Shown piece after piece: positions 34,493 to 44,125 of a stretch of DNA of 64,000 bases; the stretch's first letter is position 1, and every line of letters begins with the position of its first letter. Source of the DNA: UTCHB3 sp008363265 (lineage in GTDB: Bacteria; Bacteroidota; Ignavibacteria; Ignavibacteriales; Ignavibacteriaceae). The DNA is taken from contig BTUW01000011.1 in NCBI GenBank assembly GCA_045863055.1, positions 56,385 through 120,384 on the forward strand, written 5' to 3'. A model generated the notes under the pieces. The model did no database searches, was not told the DNA's origin, and saw nothing but the letters and a program-made list of their open reading frames with translations. Position numbers and translations under genes: made by a program.

Positions 34493-35073
34493 CAGTCAAC
34501 CAGGCCTTCCAGTGCGTTGTACCATTTCTGTCCATATTTCCGGGTCAGGGGTTCTTCAAGGAAAGTTACCATCCGGGTTTTTTCCTGTTTTCCCTTTTCG
34601 AGGGCGGGCTCGCAGTCGGGAAAGCGTTCATATCTTAAAATATCGCCGCCAAAGCTGGATATCCTGATCGGGAAGAGGTGGCATGAGATCGGCTTTTTCC
34701 AGTCGGTTTTTCCTTCATAGTAAACTTTTTCGAGCGAACATTTGGCGATATCACCGTCGTAATAGACGAAGACGCACGCGCGGCGATTGTAGCTTTTGGT
34801 GAAAAGCTCATCGTCGATATCATCATGAAATCCTTCGCTTTCGATGATCTTCCGGTGTTCTTCGGGGATCATATCGAGGATAAGAGGGACGATCTCTCTC
34901 ATTATCGCGATCTCTGCGTGGTGAAGCGGCGCGCCGAAATCACCCTCGAAGGTACAGCACGCCCCCTTGCACCTGTCGAGGTCGCAGGCGAAATTGGTGG
35001 TGGAAATATCTTTATTTACTAAAACATTATCGATTTGGTAGAACATACCCGGAAAACTTTCAACTCTTTTCAC
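34492..35073 (-). CDS. DUF3109 family protein
   Basis: A 193-residue protein of the DUF3109 family, common in Bacteroidota. It carries a cysteine cluster, CDLDRCKGACC (about residues 30-40), and a second Cys region (NRRACVFVYYDGDIAKCSLEKVYYEG and PISCHLFPIR), suggesting metal or iron-sulfur binding. The function is not established. It is the upstream gene of the rpoN operon. Confidence 0.85.
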   Translation of the reverse strand: MKRVESFPGMFYQIDNVLVNKDISTTNFACDLDRCKGACCTFEGDFGAPLHHAEIAIMREIVPLILDMIPEEHRKIIESEGFHDDIDDELFTKSYNRRACVFVYYDGDIAKCSLEKVYYEGKTDWKKPISCHLFPIRISSFGGDILRYERFPDCEPALEKGKQEKTRMVTFLEEPLTRKYGQKWYNALEGLVD

Positions 35074-35135
35074 GAAAATATAACAAATTTCGTACCAAAC
35101 AAAAATGTTTTATTTTTAACGCAAATTAAAAGCTT

Positions 35136-35270
35136 TTAGGAAGGCTGAATATCGCTGAGTATCTGTGTAAGGGTGGCCTTTAATGGAAGGAGATCGACAT
35201 TGCAAATACTGAAGATTATCTCATGATCAATATCCTGATAGTGATGAGATATCAGATCCCTGAGTCGCAT
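35136..35270 (-). pseudogene. hepT (HEPN toxin) C-terminal remnant
   Basis: A 44-codon frame just after, and overlapping by 19 bp, the mntA-type gene. It encodes MRLRDLISHHYQDIDHE and a short helix, which is the C-terminal part of HepT (normally 110-140 residues). The RX4HXY active-site motif (RDLISHHY) of HEPN RNases is retained, including the tyrosine that MntA modifies in known MNT-HEPN pairs. About two-thirds of the toxin is missing, presumably by deletion. It might still be translated, so pseudogene is the likely but not certain reading. Confidence 0.7.
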
Positions 35271-35563
35271 AACACATAAATGATCTCCCTCTCGATACGA
35301 TTTAGAAAGGATTCTCTCATTCTGCTGTGTTTGCGGATAAGATCAACCTTGATCCCGAGGAGTTTTTCAAGATAGATCAGTGCCCCTGCATAGAAGCCAT
35401 AGTCAGGTTTTTCAAGTACAACGAGTATATCGATATCGCTGCTCTCGCTTTGCTCGTCTCTGGCGAATGAGCCATATATTCCTATTTCGCGGACACCAAA
35501 TTCATTCCGCAACAGGGGTTTTGCCTGTGAAATTCGCTTAATCGCTTCGTTTCTTGTGATCAT
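35252..35563 (-). CDS. MntA-type nucleotidyltransferase domain protein
   Basis: A 103-residue minimal nucleotidyltransferase. The motif GSFARDEQSESSDIDILV (residues about 31-48) matches GSxAR...SDxDL, with the metal-binding Asp pair. In MNT-HEPN toxin-antitoxin systems the MNT protein is the antitoxin that AMPylates its HepT partner. Here the partner is truncated, so the module is probably defunct. The frame itself is intact. Confidence 0.88.
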   Translation of the reverse strand: MITRNEAIKRISQAKPLLRNEFGVREIGIYGSFARDEQSESSDIDILVVLEKPDYGFYAGALIYLEKLLGIKVDLIRKHSRMRESFLNRIEREIIYVLCDSGI

Positions 35564-35612
35564 AATTGAAATTTCATTTTTTAGTAATCCAAATTAATAA
35601 ATGATGCTGTAT

Positions 35613-35620
35613 TAACTTTG
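35613..35620 (+). promoter_or_regulatory. Candidate promoter -7 box (TAACTTTG)
   Basis: TAACTTTG matches TAnnTTTG exactly and lies 26 bp before the SDR start codon, the same distance as the bamD box. The -33 region is not convincing. Confidence 0.35.
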
Positions 35621-35646
35621 CGCAAAAGAAATAGCGGATTACTCAA

Positions 35647-36420
35647 ATGCACGACCCAAACTTCTACAAGAACAAAACCATCATACTCACAGGCGCGTCT
35701 ACCGGAATAGGGAGATCACTCGCCGAAAAACTGCTTGCGATAGAGTGCAAACTTGTGCTCGTTGCCCGTCGGAAGGAACTGATAGAGGAGTACACCGTCA
35801 AATTTGCCGGACGGAAAGATATTCTCGTGTCAGGATGCGATGTTTCAGACCGTGTGGAAGTGGAGGCATTGCTGAAAGAGACTGAAACCCGCTTCGGTCT
35901 GCCTGACATTCTGATCCTTAACGCCGGGGTGAGCCTGGGTGAAAAATATACGGTTCTTGACCCTGAGGCAACGAGAAAGACGATGGAAATCAACTTCTTT
36001 GGAGTGGTGAACTTTGTTCATCCAATGCTTCAACCCTTTCTTAAGCGGGGAAGCGGCACTTTCGTAATAGTCTCCTCACTGGCGGATGGTCGCGGTTACC
36101 CGCAAAGCGCGGCATATTCGGCGTCAAAAGCGGCTGTGAGCATCTTTGCTGAGAGTCTCGCCGTTAAAACAGAACCGCTCGGACTCAAGGTTATAACCGT
36201 TAAACCGGGCTTCGTGAAAACACCGATGACCGACAAGAACAAATTCCCCATGCCCTTCATGATCAGCGCGGAGAAAGCGGCGGATATAATGATGAGGGGT
36301 ATCGCCCGGGGGAAGAGGGTTATCAGGTTCCCGGCCGCCACTTCATTCCTGGTGGCTCTTTCTAACATCACCCCGTTCAGTTTGTTTGCAGCGGCGGTCA
36401 GGGGAAAAGGTGCGGAATAA
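35647..36420 (+). CDS. SDR family oxidoreductase
   Basis: A 257-residue classical short-chain dehydrogenase. Cofactor motif TGASTGIG (residues 16-23), NAGV, catalytic Ser in VSSLADG and YSASK (YxxxK) are in order; the C-terminal tail is hydrophobic. It is distinct from the other SDR in this window. The substrate cannot be inferred. A TAnnTTTG box is 26 bp upstream. Confidence 0.92.
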   Translation: MHDPNFYKNKTIILTGASTGIGRSLAEKLLAIECKLVLVARRKELIEEYTVKFAGRKDILVSGCDVSDRVEVEALLKETETRFGLPDILILNAGVSLGEKYTVLDPEATRKTMEINFFGVVNFVHPMLQPFLKRGSGTFVIVSSLADGRGYPQSAAYSASKAAVSIFAESLAVKTEPLGLKVITVKPGFVKTPMTDKNKFPMPFMISAEKAADIMMRGIARGKRVIRFPAATSFLVALSNITPFSLFAAAVRGKGAE

Positions 36421-36488
36421 AATTTCCACCTCGTTAACTCTCTTGTTTTCCTTATATTTATAGATTAAACCAATTTTTTTAAAGCACT

Positions 36489-36728
36489 ATGTCACTCCTT
36501 CGTGAACAACGGAAACTTTTGGAACAGCTCGGAAAGCTCAGGCGCAAGCTTGACCCGAAAGAGCTTGAAGAACTGAAGATGTTTGAAAAGAGGAACAAGG
36601 ACGAGGAAGAGTTCGATTCCCTCACAATGAAACGTCTCAGAGATCTTGTTGCAAAACATGAAGTTAAACGGGATAAAAGTGCTTTTAACGCCCTGTTCAA
36701 ACCACGGCAGGATGAAATCAACGAATAG
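36489..36728 (+). CDS. Small charged helical protein, unknown function
   Basis: A 79-residue protein, almost entirely charged and helical (LLEQLGKLRRKLDPKELEEL), consistent with a coiled coil. No domain is recognised. It lies 20 bp before the DUF2723 gene on the same strand, probably in one transcript. The start has no strong ribosome site but the frame is open and followed closely by the next gene. Confidence 0.6.
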   Translation: MSLLREQRKLLEQLGKLRRKLDPKELEELKMFEKRNKDEEEFDSLTMKRLRDLVAKHEVKRDKSAFNALFKPRQDEINE

Positions 36729-36748
36729 AATGATTAATAGAGGATTAA

Positions 36749-39736
36749 ATGGACTTTAAGCTAATGAACCGCGTGACCGCGGCAATAGTTTTTCTGATCT
36801 CTTTCATTGTGCTGTTATCGACTGTGCAGCCGTCAGTTTCCTTTTGGGACTGTGGTGAGTTTATAGCGGCCTCCTACTCACTTCAGGTACCCCATCCTCC
36901 GGGAGCCCCGTTCTTCCTCCTTATAGGCAGGGTCTTTTCGATGATCCCGTTCGCCGAGAACATCGGATTCAGGGTGAACATGGTATCTGTACTTTCGAGT
37001 GCCCTTTCGATCCTCTTTTTATATCTGATAATCGTCAAGGTTATCGAGAACTACCGCGGAAAAAGAGCTGAAAACCTTTTCGAGACCATCTCAACCATAC
37101 TTGCCGCCGCGATCGGTGCCCTTTCATTCTCTTTCAGCGACACATTCTGGTTCAACGGCGTTGAGGCTGAGGTTTATGCAGCCTCCACTTTCATTTATGC
37201 CGCCATTATGTACCTCATCATGCGCTGGAATGAAAGAGCGGACGAGCCTGGTAATGAAAAATATCTTCTTCTGATCTGCTATCTGATCGGTCTATCGACA
37301 GGTATCCACCTGATGAGTGTGCTCGCGATGATCCCGGTTGTTATGATCGTTGCTTTCAAAAAGTACCTCAACGACGAAGAAGAATACAACACTTCAGTTA
37401 AATATTTTCTGATTCATGTGGCTATAATCCTGATCGTTGCCGCGGGTCTCTGGCTGAATGCAACCAGTACCACCGCCCCGACCCCGGATGAGTTCAAGTC
37501 GTATGACGGCACTTTCAAAGTGCTGATCATTCTTATCTCAGCCGCCATGATCGGAGCGTTCTATAAAAAACTCCTCAACAGAAATTCGATCTACTTCTCG
37601 CTCATCGTCGGCGGTATCGCCCTCGCGCTTACCTACCCCGGCGTTGTGAAATACTTCCCGGCATTCATGTCAGCCGTTGGTGGTCAGAGCCTCGCCGGTG
37701 AGCTCGCGTTTGTTACCATCTTCCTCGGAGTGTTCGGTTGGGTGGTTTATTACGCTCACAAGAACAACAAGGCGACACTTCACCTCGTAGGTCTCGCAGC
37801 GATATTTATTTTCCTTGGTTTTACAACCTACACCCAGGTGATCATCCGTTCGAACGCTCAGCCGCCGATGAATGAGAATGAGCCTGATACTTTCCCCGAA
37901 CTGGTGAAATACCTTAACCGTGAACAGTACGGCGACTTCCCAACCTTCAAAAGAAGATTTTCGGGTGAACCACACCAGCAGGGGATATACACAAATTATA
38001 CATCCGACCTTCACTTCCTCTACACGTATCAGATGAATCACATGATGACCCGTTACCTCCTCTGGAACTATGCAGGCCGTGAATCGTGGGATCAGGATGC
38101 CGGAAGTAACATAGCGCCGTTCAACTCGATCGGTGAAGTGATCGGTAAACCTTTCGGAATTGACTTTAAAGGAGACGTTAAGGATTCCCTCTTCGGTATC
38201 CCCTTCATTCTCGGACTGCTGGGTGTGATCTTCCACTTCCGGCGCGACAAGAAAATGGCGATGGTGTTCTTTATCCTCTTTATTTTCATGGGCTACCTGA
38301 CGGCATACTACCAGAACCAGCAGCAACCCCAACCCAGGGAGCGCGACTATTTCTACGTCGGGGCGTTTTTCGTCTTCTCCCTGTGGATAGGAATTGGTGT
38401 CAAGGAACTGGCTCATCTGGTTTATGACAAACTGAAACAGAACAGCCTCGGTTTGGCACTCGGCTATGCCGTGCTCATTCTCGGAATATTCTTTGTGCCG
38501 GTCAGAATGTACTCCGCGAACCTCTACACCCACGACAGATCGAACAACTGGATACCCTGGGACTACGCCTACAACCTCCTCCAGAGCTGTGCACCGAACG
38601 CCATCCTTTTCACCAACGGCGATAACGACACTTTCCCCCTCTGGTATCTCCAGGATGTCGAAGGCGTAAGACGCGATATCAGAATTGTGAACCTCTCACT
38701 CGCCAATACCGAGTGGTACATTAAACAACTCAAGAATCTCGAACCGTACGGAACCCCAGTTGTTAAAATGAACTACACCGATGCGGAGATCGACAGATTG
38801 AGGCCAACTCTCTACCAGGCCCCGACTTACACCATGAACGTCTCACGTGACGAGTTCATGAAACTTTCTGCCGGTCTGGTTGATTCCTCCGCCTATAAAG
38901 CCCAGCTGACGTGGACTCCTTCACTCCCGGCTACCGAATCGGGTGAAACATATGCCCGCGTTCAGGACTTTGTGGTTATGGAGATCATTAAGAACAACGA
39001 CTGGAACAGACCCGTTTACTACTCAACCACCTGCAGCGATGACACAAAGATCGGACTTGGCAAATACCTCTATCTTGAAGGTATGGCTTTCAGGCTGATG
39101 CCGTTCGAAATACCTGCCGGTAAAGATGGTGTGAATCCTGAGATACTCTGGAAACAGGTCATGGAAGAAGCCAAGGGCGAGGCTTACAGCAAAGACTACA
39201 AGCCCGGACTTAAGTTCAGAGGCATCAATGATCCTTCGATATTCCTCGATGAGAACCATAAGAGAATGACCCTGAACTACAGGAATGCTTTCCTCAGACT
39301 CTCCAACTACTACATGATGGAGAAGAAGGACAACGGGAAAGCCCTCAAAGTACTCAACAAAATGCAGGAAGTGATGCCGCTTGAAAGAACCGGTCTCGAC
39401 TTCAGATACCGTGCTGATCTCGCCAATCTTTACAGAAGACTCGGTGATAACGCGACATACGACAAAATGATGAAGAGTATCGAGCCCGAGGCGATGAATC
39501 TCGTTGAAACCAACCCGGCTATTCTTTCGATGGATGTGTCGGTTGTAACCATACTGCTCGACTATTACGAGACAACCAGACAGGCAGCGAAGGCTCTGAA
39601 ACTTGTTGACCTGCTTGATAAATATTACCCCGGGAATCCCGACGTGAAAGAACAGCGTGACAAGTTCAACGCGATCCTCAACGGGAAACCCGCACCAACG
39701 GATACCGTGAAACCGGATTCGGCGGCCAAAAAGTAG
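36749..39736 (+). CDS. DUF2723 membrane protein (protein O-mannosyltransferase-like)
   Basis: A 995-residue polytopic membrane protein. The N-terminal DUF2723 segment carries SFWDCGEFIAASYSLQVPHPPGAP, related to the GT-C fold of protein O-mannosyltransferases, with the acidic catalytic-type residues. About 12 hydrophobic helices precede a large soluble region with the NGDNDTFPLWYLQDVEGVR motif, and TPR-like helices near the end (ALKVLNKMQEVMPL). The family is thought to glycosylate envelope proteins in Bacteroidota. Sugar and acceptor are unknown. A hairpin terminator follows. Confidence 0.85.
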   Translation: MDFKLMNRVTAAIVFLISFIVLLSTVQPSVSFWDCGEFIAASYSLQVPHPPGAPFFLLIGRVFSMIPFAENIGFRVNMVSVLSSALSILFLYLIIVKVIENYRGKRAENLFETISTILAAAIGALSFSFSDTFWFNGVEAEVYAASTFIYAAIMYLIMRWNERADEPGNEKYLLLICYLIGLSTGIHLMSVLAMIPVVMIVAFKKYLNDEEEYNTSVKYFLIHVAIILIVAAGLWLNATSTTAPTPDEFKSYDGTFKVLIILISAAMIGAFYKKLLNRNSIYFSLIVGGIALALTYPGVVKYFPAFMSAVGGQSLAGELAFVTIFLGVFGWVVYYAHKNNKATLHLVGLAAIFIFLGFTTYTQVIIRSNAQPPMNENEPDTFPELVKYLNREQYGDFPTFKRRFSGEPHQQGIYTNYTSDLHFLYTYQMNHMMTRYLLWNYAGRESWDQDAGSNIAPFNSIGEVIGKPFGIDFKGDVKDSLFGIPFILGLLGVIFHFRRDKKMAMVFFILFIFMGYLTAYYQNQQQPQPRERDYFYVGAFFVFSLWIGIGVKELAHLVYDKLKQNSLGLALGYAVLILGIFFVPVRMYSANLYTHDRSNNWIPWDYAYNLLQSCAPNAILFTNGDNDTFPLWYLQDVEGVRRDIRIVNLSLANTEWYIKQLKNLEPYGTPVVKMNYTDAEIDRLRPTLYQAPTYTMNVSRDEFMKLSAGLVDSSAYKAQLTWTPSLPATESGETYARVQDFVVMEIIKNNDWNRPVYYSTTCSDDTKIGLGKYLYLEGMAFRLMPFEIPAGKDGVNPEILWKQVMEEAKGEAYSKDYKPGLKFRGINDPSIFLDENHKRMTLNYRNAFLRLSNYYMMEKKDNGKALKVLNKMQEVMPLERTGLDFRYRADLANLYRRLGDNATYDKMMKSIEPEAMNLVETNPAILSMDVSVVTILLDYYETTRQAAKALKLVDLLDKYYPGNPDVKEQRDKFNAILNGKPAPTDTVKPDSAAKK

Positions 39737-39763
39737 AATGATCTTTGATCGTTGAGTTATATA

Positions 39764-39800
39764 AACAAAAGGAGCCTTATGGTTCCTTTTGTTCTTTTAT
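39764..39800 (+). terminator. Intrinsic terminator after DUF2723 gene
   Basis: A 13-bp stem with one G-T pair (AACAAAAGGAGCC, 39764-39776, and GGTTCCTTTTGTT, 39781-39793; loop TTAT), followed by CTTTTAT. It lies 28 bp past the stop codon. Confidence 0.75.
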
Positions 39801-39826
39801 GCTTCCTGTGAAAAAGACTGCTTAAG

Positions 39827-40894
39827 ATGAAGATACTGATATTAGCCCTCTCGGGCATTGGTGATGCACTCATGTTCACCCCCGCGGCGAAGGTGATCCG
39901 GGAGAAACTCCCCGGCGTTCAGATGGATGCCGTTGTGATGTTTCCGGGAGTGAAGAACATTTACGACCGCACGGGTCTGTTCGACAACGTGATCCACTTC
40001 GATTTTATGGCTGAGGGTGCTGTAAAGTCCCTCAAGTTTGTCCTCTCCCTCCGCGGGAAATATACCCATTCGATCAGCGTGTACCCATCAAACAGGAAAG
40101 AATACAACGGCATACAGTGGCTCGCCGGAGCAAAAACACGCGGTCAGGTTGAGTATCTTCGCGCCGATCGATCAAATCTGGGATGGCTGAACAATGTAAG
40201 GATCCGCGAGAACGACTCCCTTCATAATGTTGAGGAGAACGTGCTGCTGGTAAAAAAGATGTTCGATCTGACTGATGCACCTCTCCATCCGCTGCAGTTT
40301 CCGCTCAACAATGACGATACCGGCTTTGCTGACGAATTCATAAGGAAAGAGCTCAAGGAAGGAGTTGTACGGATCGGATTTCACCCGGGCTGCGCCATTT
40401 TCAAGAACCACATAAACAGAAGATGGGAACCCGGTAAGTTCGCCACCCTTGGGAAAATACTGAAAGAGAAACACGGCTTTGAGCTGATGCTTTTCGGCGG
40501 ACCGGAAGAAAAGGAATTGCGAAGGGAAATAATGTCGGTCGCGGGTGAGGGAGTGTTTCACGAACCCGCTTCAAAGAACCTGAGCCAGTCGGCCGCGCTT
40601 ATAAAAAAATGCGACCTCTTCATCACGAACGATTCGAGTCTGATGCATGTCTCTTCTGCGATGGGGGTAAAAGTGCTTGCTTTGATAGGACCTACGAATG
40701 TGCATTACATTCATCCGTGGATGACGGAACACAAGACAGTTTCACTGGAGCTTGAGTGCGCTCCCTGTTTTTTCTACTCGCCCAAACCGCTTGAATGTTC
40801 GCGCGGTGATGTGCAATACAAGTGCATAAGGGAGCTCGGTGTGGAGAGGGTTTATTCCGAAACTATGAAGATGCTGAATCACCCGTCGAACTGA
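39827..40894 (+). CDS. Glycosyltransferase family 9 (heptosyltransferase-like)
   Basis: A 355-residue GT9 enzyme, the family of ADP-heptose:LPS heptosyltransferases. The N-terminal Rossmann half begins KILILALSGIGDALMFTPA. The C-terminal donor site has GFHPGCAIFKN, LFGGPEEKEL and FITNDSSLMHVSSAMG, followed by GPT. It probably adds a core sugar to lipopolysaccharide. It overlaps the convergent response regulator by 32 bp at the 3' ends. Confidence 0.92.
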   Translation: MKILILALSGIGDALMFTPAAKVIREKLPGVQMDAVVMFPGVKNIYDRTGLFDNVIHFDFMAEGAVKSLKFVLSLRGKYTHSISVYPSNRKEYNGIQWLAGAKTRGQVEYLRADRSNLGWLNNVRIRENDSLHNVEENVLLVKKMFDLTDAPLHPLQFPLNNDDTGFADEFIRKELKEGVVRIGFHPGCAIFKNHINRRWEPGKFATLGKILKEKHGFELMLFGGPEEKELRREIMSVAGEGVFHEPASKNLSQSAALIKKCDLFITNDSSLMHVSSAMGVKVLALIGPTNVHYIHPWMTEHKTVSLELECAPCFFYSPKPLECSRGDVQYKCIRELGVERVYSETMKMLNHPSN

Positions 40895-41249
40895 TTATCT
40901 CTTCAACCAGACCGAGAAACTCTTTTTTGGTGAACGGTTTCGATATGTAGTGCGTGCAACCGATGTTCATAAAGGTTTCACGATCGCCAGCCATGGCATA
41001 AGCGGTCACAGCCACTATCGGTACACTCTCATAACCGGGAAGCTGTCTGATCCGTTTTGTTGCCTCTATCCCATTCATTCCCAAGCCAAGGTTGATATCC
41101 ATCAGGATGAGGTCGAATTTGTTGTTTTCACAGATATCGACTGCAGAAGGTCCATCTGAAGCGGTTGATACCTTACCAACTTTCCGCAGAAAGTGAACCA
41201 TAACGTCTTTATTCTCTTTGTTGTCTTCGACCAGTAATATGTTTGGCAT
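40863..41249 (-). CDS. Single-domain response regulator (CheY-like)
   Basis: A 128-residue receiver domain without an output domain. Acidic pocket E8/D9, phospho-acceptor D51 in LILMDINLG, Thr82 (VTAYA) and Lys104 (ISKPF) are all present. The IN of MDINLGLGMNG is typical of PAS/histidine-kinase partner receivers. No kinase gene is adjacent. It could act by protein contact or phosphotransfer. Confidence 0.93.
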   Translation of the reverse strand: MPNILLVEDNKENKDVMVHFLRKVGKVSTASDGPSAVDICENNKFDLILMDINLGLGMNGIEATKRIRQLPGYESVPIVAVTAYAMAGDRETFMNIGCTHYISKPFTKKEFLGLVEEIISSTGDSASS

Positions 41250-41358
41250 CTTGAATAATTAATATCTGTTAAAAATTTTGACGGATAAATGTATAAAAAA
41301 AATATCGTAAAAAAAAGTCCCGGATTGCTTTCTGTTGATATTTATTGGAAATCGCACC

Positions 41359-43455
41359 TCATTTTAACAAAACCATCTTGCGGGCGTGGCTTTGCCCCGC
41401 TCCGGATAAACGGTATATGTAAACTCCTGAGGGGAGACCCCCGGCATTGAATGCAGCGAAATGCTGCCCTGACGGTAAATATCTGTTAACAAGTTCCGCC
41501 ACTTCCCTTCCCAAAAGATCATAAACAGCCAGCCTGTAGTTACCGGATCTGTTCACATTAAAAGTTATTGTGGTGGAGGGATTGAACGGATTCGGGAAGT
41601 TCTGATCCAGATAAAACTCAGAGGGGGTAATATATTCCGCCTCTACAGAGGTCGGTGAACCGCTCCCCCCGCCGTTCACGGTTTTCATCAAAAGACCGTA
41701 AGTGCCCACCAGCCACCCCTCATCTTTATTGAAGAAGAATGACTTCTTAAAAGTGTTGGTAACTCCCGTTGGTATCCTCGTCCAGTTGTATCCGGCGTCC
41801 TCCGATTTATAGAGTGCTCCGTAAGAACCCGCCGTGTAGCCGTTCAAAGAATCGTAAAAATAAACAGCGTTCAGCCAGTTAACAGGGATCGTATCCGTTA
41901 TCGCCCATTTGGCTCCTCCGTTGGTTGAGCGGAGAACGATACCGTATTTCCCGACCACCCAACCCCGGCCTCCTCCGGTGAAAAAGATATCCCGAAGGTC
42001 GAACTTGGGATCTATCGACAGATCGATCACTCCTCCTCCTGACGGGGATGTAACCAATTGAAGGATCGTCCCCTGATCCCCCACAAGCGATGCTGAACGG
42101 GATGAAAGGGTTACGATACCCCGGTATGTCTTTATTGGCGCGCCGCCACGGTACCAGATCGCACCGGTGGGAGAGTTCTGTGATACTAGATAGGCACCGT
42201 TCTGGCCAACTGCCTTGTTCGACCACTTTGTTCCCTCGATCGAGTAGATGTCGTCAGAGGTTATCTGCGAAAGATCATGTTTCTGCCATGAGGCCCCGCG
42301 GTCAAGGGTCTGAAGTATTGTGCCGTCATCACCGACTATCCATCCCCGGATGGTATCCAGGAAAAAGACGTCATTGAGATTGGTCTTATAGTTGGTAAAC
42401 TGTCTGATCCAGGTGTCGCCGCCATCCTCGGTACGGAGGATAAGCCCGCTGTCACCGACCGCGGTGCCGATCATCGGATCGAGAAATTCTATCGAATTAA
42501 TCGTGTTTTCTGAGCCTTCCGACTGAAACGCCCAGGTTGCACCCGCATCGGTGGTGTGGAGGATCAACCCGTTGTTACCGAATATCCACCCTGTAATGCC
42601 TGTGAAAGTTGAGTGATTGTAATGGAATTTGGAACTGTCACCCGACCTTGCCCAAGTGGAACCGTTGTTTGTACTTTTTACGATAACACCGGGAGCACCC
42701 GCGGCAATTAGCTGATCCCCGGGGAGGATCGAGAAGGTCTTTATCCAACCCGGAAGGCCGATAGCAGCTGTATTCCAGGTTAACCCGCCATCGGTGGTTC
42801 TTAATGCGAGGCCGTTCCTTCCGAAGGCCCATCCGGTGAGATCGTCCTTAAATTCAAGTTTTGAGATCGTCTGGGAAATATTGTCTCTTACTTTTGCCCA
42901 ATTCATCCCGCCATCGAGTGAACGGTAGATCGATCCCGCCTCCCCTGCGAGAAATGCTTTTCCGCTTGGCAATACCTGCACTGTGGAAAAACTGACCGTA
43001 TCAAGTTGAGACTTTATCCATGAACTGCCACCATCCGTGGAGCGGAGGAAAAGTCCCTTGTCGCCCGCGGCATATCCCTTTCCGTCAGGGAAAAGTTGAA
43101 CTGCCTTCACATCGCGCGACGAATCGACCTGCACGGTAGTGAATGATGTCCCGCCATCGGTGGTGCGAAGTATCATTCCACGTGAACAGCCGGCTATACC
43201 CGTCTGACGGTTGATGAACGAGATGGATAGAATATCGTTCGCGATGGAGGTGTTCACAACGGTCCAGTCGGCCCCGCCGTTTGAGGTTGTGATGAAAGCT
43301 CCCGCATTTCCGGCGGCGTAGCAGTTATTCGCGTCGAAAGCCTGACCCGTATTAAGGGTTTTTCCGACCGGAAGAGGGTTCTGCCAGATCCAGTTGGACT
43401 GCGCGGAAACTGAAATAAACAATATCGATAAGAAAAAGAAAGCGCGCGTGATCAT
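41359..43455 (-). CDS. Secreted YCF48-type beta-propeller protein with T9SS domain
   Basis: A 698-residue exported protein. After the signal peptide there are about a dozen YCF48/BNR-like blades with S/TxDGGxxW motifs (such as TTDGGTSF, STDGGSSW, SLDGGMNW, TEDGGDTW, SEDAGYNW). The tail is a canonical T9SS type A domain (DQNFPNPFNPSTTITF ... ARKMVLLK). Function is unknown; related proteins bind surfaces or partner proteins. It is 2 bp from the upstream barrel gene, so the pair is cotranscribed. Confidence 0.88.
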   Translation of the reverse strand: MITRAFFFLSILFISVSAQSNWIWQNPLPVGKTLNTGQAFDANNCYAAGNAGAFITTSNGGADWTVVNTSIANDILSISFINRQTGIAGCSRGMILRTTDGGTSFTTVQVDSSRDVKAVQLFPDGKGYAAGDKGLFLRSTDGGSSWIKSQLDTVSFSTVQVLPSGKAFLAGEAGSIYRSLDGGMNWAKVRDNISQTISKLEFKDDLTGWAFGRNGLALRTTDGGLTWNTAAIGLPGWIKTFSILPGDQLIAAGAPGVIVKSTNNGSTWARSGDSSKFHYNHSTFTGITGWIFGNNGLILHTTDAGATWAFQSEGSENTINSIEFLDPMIGTAVGDSGLILRTEDGGDTWIRQFTNYKTNLNDVFFLDTIRGWIVGDDGTILQTLDRGASWQKHDLSQITSDDIYSIEGTKWSNKAVGQNGAYLVSQNSPTGAIWYRGGAPIKTYRGIVTLSSRSASLVGDQGTILQLVTSPSGGGVIDLSIDPKFDLRDIFFTGGGRGWVVGKYGIVLRSTNGGAKWAITDTIPVNWLNAVYFYDSLNGYTAGSYGALYKSEDAGYNWTRIPTGVTNTFKKSFFFNKDEGWLVGTYGLLMKTVNGGGSGSPTSVEAEYITPSEFYLDQNFPNPFNPSTTITFNVNRSGNYRLAVYDLLGREVAELVNRYLPSGQHFAAFNAGGLPSGVYIYRLSGAGQSHARKMVLLK

Positions 43456-43457
43456 AT

Positions 43458-44021
43458 TTAAAACTTAATCCTGAATCCCGACTGCAGGGCTATATATGCG
43501 CGTGAAACGTACTTTGTCCTGATCCGGTTGTACCTGGCATTAACGTCGATATCGAGTCCCGGGGCTATATAAATTCTGAATCCTGCCTCGGGTGAAATTC
43601 CCGGCGTAACCTCACGGGTTATCTCGACAGGTTTGCCGAGAAGACCATAGTCGACCTCAAGAAAATATTCGGTAAAGAAAGCTCCACCTTCAATGCCGAT
43701 ATAAGGCGTGATCTCATTTCCCTCACCGATCAGGTATCTGAAACCCGCCGTGAGGGGTACCGATTTAAAATTAAAATCGTAGCCGGGAAGGTTTTCCTTG
43801 AGTCCGCAGTAGTAGTAACCGGTTGTGAGTGTTAACTCAAGTCCGGGAAAAAGAACAGGCAGGTTAAAACTTATATTGCCTCCCAGACCCGCATCGACGT
43901 GGTTTTCAAGCTGCCCTGCCGGAATTGCAGCCGAGCCCTGAAGTCTTACTCCGATCTGAGGAAAGATATTAGCTGAGGTTAATACCATCAAAAATGGTAT
44001 TAAGTAGTACAATTTTTTCAA
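43458..44021 (-). CDS. Outer-membrane beta-barrel protein
   Basis: A 187-residue exported protein with signal peptide (LIPFLMVLTSANIFPQ), alternating amphipathic strands and a C-terminal SGFRIKF. It resembles the outer-membrane beta-barrel/PorT-like group (GFRYLIGEGNEITPYIGIEGGAFF). It sits directly upstream of the YCF48 protein and divergently from the TonB receptor. No specific substrate can be named. Confidence 0.82.
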   Translation of the reverse strand: MKKLYYLIPFLMVLTSANIFPQIGVRLQGSAAIPAGQLENHVDAGLGGNISFNLPVLFPGLELTLTTGYYYCGLKENLPGYDFNFKSVPLTAGFRYLIGEGNEITPYIGIEGGAFFTEYFLEVDYGLLGKPVEITREVTPGISPEAGFRIYIAPGLDIDVNARYNRIRTKYVSRAYIALQSGFRIKF

Positions 44022-44125
44022 ATCTTTTTATTTTTACACACGATATTTGGTAATATTTCAAAAAGCTTTCCCGCGAAGCAAAGAAAATTTATTTAACTCT
44101 CTCAATTTAAGATAATCTGCCCTAA

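Noticed and set aside
20532..36420. The two SDR genes as recent duplicates
   Set aside because: They share only family motifs and differ in length and overall sequence.
37670..38533. A 287-codon minus-strand frame opposite the DUF2723 gene
   Set aside because: It is antisense to a gene with clear domains and has no recognisable protein features.
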